A stretch of DNA of 10,172 bases from Spirochaetales bacterium. Lineage in GTDB: Bacteria; Spirochaetota; Spirochaetia; Sphaerochaetales; Sphaerochaetaceae. How positions within the stretch are numbered: position 1 is the first letter of the stretch; each line of letters opens with the position of its first letter. Shown here in pieces: positions 7,479-10,172 of this stretch. The stretch lies in the NCBI GenBank assembly GCA_028723145.1, contig JAQYFM010000003.1, forward strand, positions 1-10,172, read 5' to 3'. The notes beneath the pieces were generated by a model. That model did not search any database and was not told the DNA's origin. It was given only the letters and a program-made list of their open reading frames with translations. Made by a program: the position numbers and the translations under genes.

Positions 7479-7521
7479 TAACAAAGCGATGATGGTGATG
7501 GATAATTTTTACTACTTTCAT
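7471..7521 (-). CDS. hisL: his operon leader peptide with four tandem His codons
   Basis: The ORF starts ATG at 7521 and ends TAG at 7471-7473, encoding MKVVKIIHHHHRFVNP. Codons 8-11 are CAT CAC CAT CAT. It lies between the his promoter and the hairpin-plus-T7 terminator before hisG, the arrangement of ribosome-mediated attenuators such as that of enteric hisL. Scarcity of charged histidyl-tRNA should stall the ribosome on these codons and change folding downstream. There is no Shine-Dalgarno before the ATG. The ATG coincides with the predicted transcription start, so translation may be leaderless. The product itself probably has no function beyond being translated. Confidence 0.9.
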   Translation of the reverse strand: MKVVKIIHHHHRFVNP

Positions 7522-7556
7522 GAAATTAGAATAGTTTTTCTCTCTATTTTGGTCAA
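7522..7556 (-). promoter_or_regulatory. his operon promoter (sigma70-type)
   Basis: On the minus strand TTGACC (7551-7556) and TATTCT (7528-7533) are separated by exactly 17 bases. The hexamers match the consensus at 5 of 6 and 4 of 6 positions. Counting seven bases from the end of the -10 box puts +1 at about 7521, the A of the leader peptide ATG. The -35 box begins nine bases after the stop of the upstream membrane-protein gene, and I see no terminator between them, so read-through from that gene is possible. Confidence 0.82.
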
Positions 7557-7564
7557 TATTTTTA

Positions 7565-8155
7565 TTACTCTTTTTCACTCCACTCTGCTTCTGCTATTTT
7601 TTCATTTTCAGAAAACTTTCTCATAACACTCCAAAGTTTAATTGACCATAATATTACAAAGATACCACTTGTAATAATTACAGCACCCAATATTAGCAAT
7701 ACAGTTGAATTAATAAAGTTTGGAAAAATGAACATTAAAATTGCAAAAACAATGTATAACCAGCCAGATGAACCGTAATAAAATATCTGGTCAAAACCAC
7801 TTTTTTTAATAACATAGGTTTCAGCAACTTCAGATATTCCTGTTAAAAGTAGGTTTGCAGCTATTAACCAAACTACCCATGATGCAACAGATGCTCCTGG
7901 AGAAATTGCAGCAAAGTATACTACTAAAATACTGATAAATAAATTTATTAAGGTTTTAACAAGGTTAAATCTAACAATACCTGAAATATTTTTAAATTTA
8001 TAAGATGTAACTAATGCGGTTAAAGCTTCAATGATATTGTAAATGCCAAATGCAATAACACCAATTTTTACTACTGCAGCTGGAGCTAAGATAAATAGGA
8101 TTCCTAGAGCAATTAATAATAATCCACTACCTATGTAAGAAATGTATTTCTTCAT
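7565..8155 (-). CDS. DUF308/HdeD-like multi-pass membrane protein
   Basis: The 196-residue protein is strongly hydrophobic, with six likely membrane helices at about 5-24, 28-50, 62-84, 90-110, 128-146 and 149-172. A charged C-terminal tail (KFSENEKIAEAEWSEKE, 180-196) probably lies in the cytoplasm. Glycine-rich helix pairs such as GSGLLLIALGILFILAP and LILGAVIITSG suggest two triple-helix repeats, as in the DUF308/HdeD group. HdeD is linked to acid resistance in Escherichia coli, but most homologues have no known role. The start has an excellent AGGAGG six bases upstream. It lies upstream of the his promoter on the same strand, with a 40-base gap to a divergent HAD gene. A functional link to histidine synthesis is not evident. 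Confidence 0.8.
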   Translation of the reverse strand: MKKYISYIGSGLLLIALGILFILAPAAVVKIGVIAFGIYNIIEALTALVTSYKFKNISGIVRFNLVKTLINLFISILVVYFAAISPGASVASWVVWLIAANLLLTGISEVAETYVIKKSGFDQIFYYGSSGWLYIVFAILMFIFPNFINSTVLLILGAVIITSGIFVILWSIKLWSVMRKFSENEKIAEAEWSEKE

Positions 8156-8166
8156 TTATTTCCTCC

Positions 8167-8195
8167 TTGAAAACAACTTCTCTTTCATGTAGCTT
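8167..8195 (+). promoter_or_regulatory. Possible promoter of the HAD nucleotidase gene
   Basis: TTGAAA (8167-8172) is followed after 17 bases by TAGCTT (8190-8195). The -35 match is good and the -10 is weak (first, second and last bases only). It would place +1 at 8202, the A of the second in-frame ATG of the HAD gene, which has no Shine-Dalgarno site. It overlaps the Shine-Dalgarno of the divergent membrane-protein gene. This is suggestive only. Confidence 0.35.
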
Positions 8196-8206
8196 ATGCA
8201 CATGAA
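8184..8206. promoter_or_regulatory. Inverted repeat over the HAD gene start codons
   Basis: TTCATGT (8184-8190) and ACATGAA (8200-8206) are perfect inverted copies around a nine-base spacer. The dyad spans both candidate ATG codons (8196 and 8202) and the weak -10 box, and lies 29 bases from the start of the divergent gene. It could be an operator for a dimeric regulator or an RNA hairpin that hides the start codon. A chance palindrome of this size in AT-rich DNA cannot be excluded. Confidence 0.35.
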
Positions 8207-8882
8207 GAAGTATAAGTATCTATTACTAGACGCAGATGGAACATTTTATGACTTTCCATCATGCGAAAATATAGCTATAAAAAGGCTATTTAGCAACTAT
8301 AATATTCCATTAACTGATGATAACTTAAGGATATATCATAGTGCAAATTCGGCTTTATGGCAAAGTTTTGAAGAGGGTAAAGTTTCTACCGATGAAATTA
8401 GAGTAGAACGCTTTCGCCCACTAATGCAAAAGTATAATCTAGAAGGACAAACCAAAGCTGCTGGGCTTTTGTATTGCCAGTATTTAAGTGAAAATGGAAT
8501 TTTATTCGATAAAGCCCGTTGGTGCCTTGATAATCTAAAAAAAGATTACTCTCTCATTATGATTACCAATGGGCTTAAAGAAGTACAGTATGGAAGGTTT
8601 GAAACCTCTAATACAACACACTACTTTGACCATATTGTAATCAGTGAAGAAATTGGAGTTCAAAAGCCTAAAAGAGAGTTTTTTACTCATACTCTAAATA
8701 TAATAAATGCTCTTCCCGAAGAATGTTTAATTATTGGTGATAGCCTTACAAGTGATATTCAAGGTGGAATCAATAGTGGTATTGATACTCTCTATCTCCA
8801 CTTAAACTCTGAAAAGAAAGCAGGTTCATATACCTACGATGCAAGTAGCTACGAAGAGCTATTAGCAATATTGAATGATTAA
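8196..8882 (+). CDS. HAD-family phosphatase, YjjG-type 5'-nucleotidase
   Basis: The 228-residue protein has all four HAD motifs: nucleophile Asp12 and acid Asp14 in LLLDADGT (9-16), Thr124 in ITNG, Lys157 in VQKPK, and Asp182 and Asp187 in GDSLTSD. An alpha-helical cap (about 20-100) follows motif I, as in the YjjG group of pyrimidine-preferring nucleotidases, which hydrolyse (modified) nucleoside monophosphates. The start DADGTxYDF and overall length fit that group well; other small-molecule HAD phosphatases remain possible. The ATG at 8202 gives the more usual N-terminus (MKKYKYLLLDADGT) and may be the true start. Neither ATG has a Shine-Dalgarno. It is divergent from the membrane-protein gene and stands alone, ending at a bidirectional terminator. 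Confidence 0.85.
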   Translation: MHMKKYKYLLLDADGTFYDFPSCENIAIKRLFSNYNIPLTDDNLRIYHSANSALWQSFEEGKVSTDEIRVERFRPLMQKYNLEGQTKAAGLLYCQYLSENGILFDKARWCLDNLKKDYSLIMITNGLKEVQYGRFETSNTTHYFDHIVISEEIGVQKPKREFFTHTLNIINALPEECLIIGDSLTSDIQGGINSGIDTLYLHLNSEKKAGSYTYDASSYEELLAILND

Positions 8883-8889
8883 CACAAAA

Positions 8890-8925
8890 AGAGACATAAC
8901 ACAAAATGCTATGTCTCTCATTTTT
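8890..8925. terminator. Bidirectional intrinsic terminator
   Basis: AGAGACATA (8890-8898) pairs with TATGTCTCT (8910-8918), nine perfect pairs around an 11-base spacer. On the plus strand a T-run follows (8921-8925). On the minus strand the arm is followed by TTTTT (8886-8890, partly overlapping the stem base). It lies between the converging stops of the HAD gene (8882) and the lipoprotein gene (8924), and should serve both. The plus-strand T-run overlaps the lipoprotein stop codon. Confidence 0.85.
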
Positions 8926-9673
8926 ATTTATCTACACTGATTAACTCGATATCAAATATTAATAGCTGGTTTGGCTCAATATTACTTGTTCCATTTATTC
9001 CATAACCTAAATCAGGGTGTACCCAAGCTCTAATCTTTTCACCTTCTTGCATTTGGGCGACTGCACTCCTAAAGCCCTCGATAATATTTGTTGAAAGATC
9101 AAAAACAGAGGCTTGTCCTCTTTCATAAGAGGAATCTTTAACTTCTCCTGCAAGTGTTACTAACCGATAATCGACAGTTACCGTTGATTTATTGGTAGCC
9201 TTTGCACCATTTTCACTCGGGGAGCGAAGAATTTCATATTGAAGCTTTTCAGAAACAGAAATTACACCAGACCTCTTTTTATTGGTTGCTAAAAAGCTTT
9301 CTGCAGCAGAAAGATTTCTCTCTCTAATTTCTTTCATCTCCGCTTCATAAAGTTCATATTTCTTTTCTTGGTACTCACTCATAATTGCTTGGCTTTCCTG
9401 CATAGTAAAGGTAAAGTCGTTATCAACATAGGCTCTAACACCCTCTAAAAAGTAATCTTTTTCTAATTCAGGCATTGTGAGCATAATTGAATTTAACAGT
9501 TGATAGCCATATACATATGCAAACTTTTCATCAAGCGAACTAGGAGCTTCAATAATTGAATTAGTTTTTTCCTCTTGTGGAGTAATTGTAGCTTTTTGCT
9601 CGACAACTTCAGTCTTTTGAGTACAAGAAATAATTAGTACAACTAAAATTAAAGCTAAAATATAATTTTTCAT
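8924..9673 (-). CDS. FKBP-type peptidyl-prolyl cis-trans isomerase lipoprotein
   Basis: The N-terminus, MKNYILALILVVLIISC, is a lipoprotein signal with a relaxed lipobox (LIISC, Cys17), so the protein is probably lipid-anchored outside the inner membrane. A short Gln/Glu/Thr-rich linker leads to a helical FKBP N-terminal dimerisation region (about 45-125). Residues about 165-249 form the FKBP domain, with VDYRLVTLAGEVKDSS, IIEGFRSAVAQMQEGEK, HPDLGYG and the closing LLIFDIELISV. The usual active-site Trp of the V-I-x-G-W motif is Phe here (EGF), which often lowers catalytic activity but not chaperone function. The architecture resembles FkpA and Mip. It follows the fumarase gene by 14 bases and is probably cotranscribed, with AGAAGG before its ATG. 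Confidence 0.88.
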   Translation of the reverse strand: MKNYILALILVVLIISCTQKTEVVEQKATITPQEEKTNSIIEAPSSLDEKFAYVYGYQLLNSIMLTMPELEKDYFLEGVRAYVDNDFTFTMQESQAIMSEYQEKKYELYEAEMKEIRERNLSAAESFLATNKKRSGVISVSEKLQYEILRSPSENGAKATNKSTVTVDYRLVTLAGEVKDSSYERGQASVFDLSTNIIEGFRSAVAQMQEGEKIRAWVHPDLGYGINGTSNIEPNQLLIFDIELISVDK

Positions 9674-9687
9674 AACACCTTCTCTAC

Positions 9688-10172
9688 TTAGATTTTATTA
9701 CCTCTGCTATCAACAATACAGATAGTAGGCATATTTTTAACTTCTAATTTTAATAAAGCTTCTGGACCAAGATCAGGGTAACAAAGTACCTCTGATGATA
9801 AAATGCAGGAAGAGTATAGTGCTCCACATCCACCAAAGGCTTGTAGATATAAACCCTTATATTCTTTTATTGCACTTAATACTTCAGCACTTCTTGGGCC
9901 TTTACCAACCATTATCCTTAAGCCATTCTTTAACAATAGTGGAGAAAAAGGATCCATTCTTGCACTTGTTGTAGGACCCGCAGAGCCAAGAGCAAAACCT
10001 TCTACCTTAGGAGAAGGCCCCATATAGTAAATGCCGTTACCATTTAATTCAAAGGGAAGGCTTTCACCATTATCTATTGCAGATTTAAGTCTTTTATGTA
10101 CCTGATCTCTTCCAACATATAAGGTACCACTTATCATTACTTGGTCCCCTGCATTTACTTTTTCTAATTCTT
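9688..10172 (-). CDS. Class I fumarate hydratase / tartrate dehydratase, beta subunit (5' end outside window)
   Basis: The frame is open to the right edge. Before the Met at 10137 it continues upstream as ELEKVNAGDQV, the usual lead-in of this family, so 10137 is not the start and the gene is cut by the window. Characteristic segments are SGTLYVGRDQVHKR, GSAGPTTSARMDPF, GLRIMVGKGP, GGCGALYS and YPDLGPEALLKLEV, followed by a C-terminal IVDSRGNKI. These belong to the C-terminal or beta part of the oxygen-sensitive 4Fe-4S fumarase and tartrate dehydratase family, which interconverts fumarate and malate. The alpha part with the cluster Cys ligands would be expected just beyond the right edge. Fumarate versus tartrate as substrate cannot be decided from this part. 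Confidence 0.9.
   Translation of the reverse strand, partial: ELEKVNAGDQVMISGTLYVGRDQVHKRLKSAIDNGESLPFELNGNGIYYMGPSPKVEGFALGSAGPTTSARMDPFSPLLLKNGLRIMVGKGPRSAEVLSAIKEYKGLYLQAFGGCGALYSSCILSSEVLCYPDLGPEALLKLEVKNMPTICIVDSRGNKI

Noticed and set aside
7389..7564. T-box riboswitch before hisG
   Set aside because: No T-box consensus (AGGGTGGnACCGCG-like) or specifier stem is visible, and a His-rich leader peptide explains the terminator.
7429..7626. 65-codon plus-strand open frame crossing the his leader
   Set aside because: It is antisense to the leader peptide, promoter and end of the membrane-protein gene, with no ribosome site or recognisable product.
9803..10027. 74-codon plus-strand open frame opposite the fumarase beta gene
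   Set aside because: Antisense to a conserved coding region, with no independent coding evidence.
1..10172. CRISPR array, tRNA or rRNA genes, toxin-antitoxin or defence system
   Set aside because: I found no spaced direct repeats, no tRNA-like cloverleaf, no rRNA stretch and no proteins of such systems; nearly all the DNA is accounted for by metabolic and membrane genes.

Overview
The window is low-GC bacterial DNA dominated by one minus-strand operon that carries a complete set of histidine biosynthesis enzymes: hisG-hisD-hisC-hisB-hisH-hisA-hisF-hisIE (7388 down to 354). The genes are packed tightly. Neighbours overlap by 1 to 19 bases or lie 4 to 23 bases apart, and most starts have a clear Shine-Dalgarno sequence. 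With the two-domain HisB and HisIE, every step from ATP plus PRPP to histidine is encoded here, so no separate histidinol-phosphate phosphatase is needed.

Upstream of hisG lies a control region (7389-7556) not named by any long ORF. It has a strong sigma70-type promoter (TTGACC, 17 bases, TATTCT). It also has a 16-codon leader peptide, MKVVKIIHHHHRFVNP, with four consecutive His codons, an intermediate stem, and a GC-rich hairpin followed by seven T residues just before hisG. This is a classical ribosome-mediated his attenuator. The leader's ATG falls at the predicted transcription start, so it may be translated without a 5' UTR.

Downstream of hisIE, and coupled to it by an ATGA overlap, is a 74-codon pentapeptide-repeat ORF that appears truncated. 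Past its stop is a small hairpin resembling the 3' ends of IS200/IS605 (TnpB-type) elements. A terminator-like hairpin lies inside the start of this ORF.

Right of the operon are a DUF308/HdeD-like membrane protein (minus) and, divergent from it, a YjjG-type HAD nucleotidase (plus). A 7-bp inverted repeat covers the nucleotidase start codon. After a bidirectional terminator come, on the minus strand, an FKBP-type peptidyl-prolyl isomerase lipoprotein and the beta part of a class I fumarase or tartrate dehydratase, which runs off the right edge.

The host cannot be named for certain. Sigma70-like promoters and strong Shine-Dalgarno sites argue against Bacteroidetes, although HisB has the Bacteroidetes-style phosphatase loop. 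A lipoprotein with a relaxed lipobox, the AT-rich composition and the gene content would suit an anaerobic spirochaete (Treponema-like); this is an inference from recalled features. No new defence or mobile system is evident. The most interesting parts are the compact attenuator with its possibly leaderless leader peptide, the decayed operon tail, and the altered HisB metal loop.
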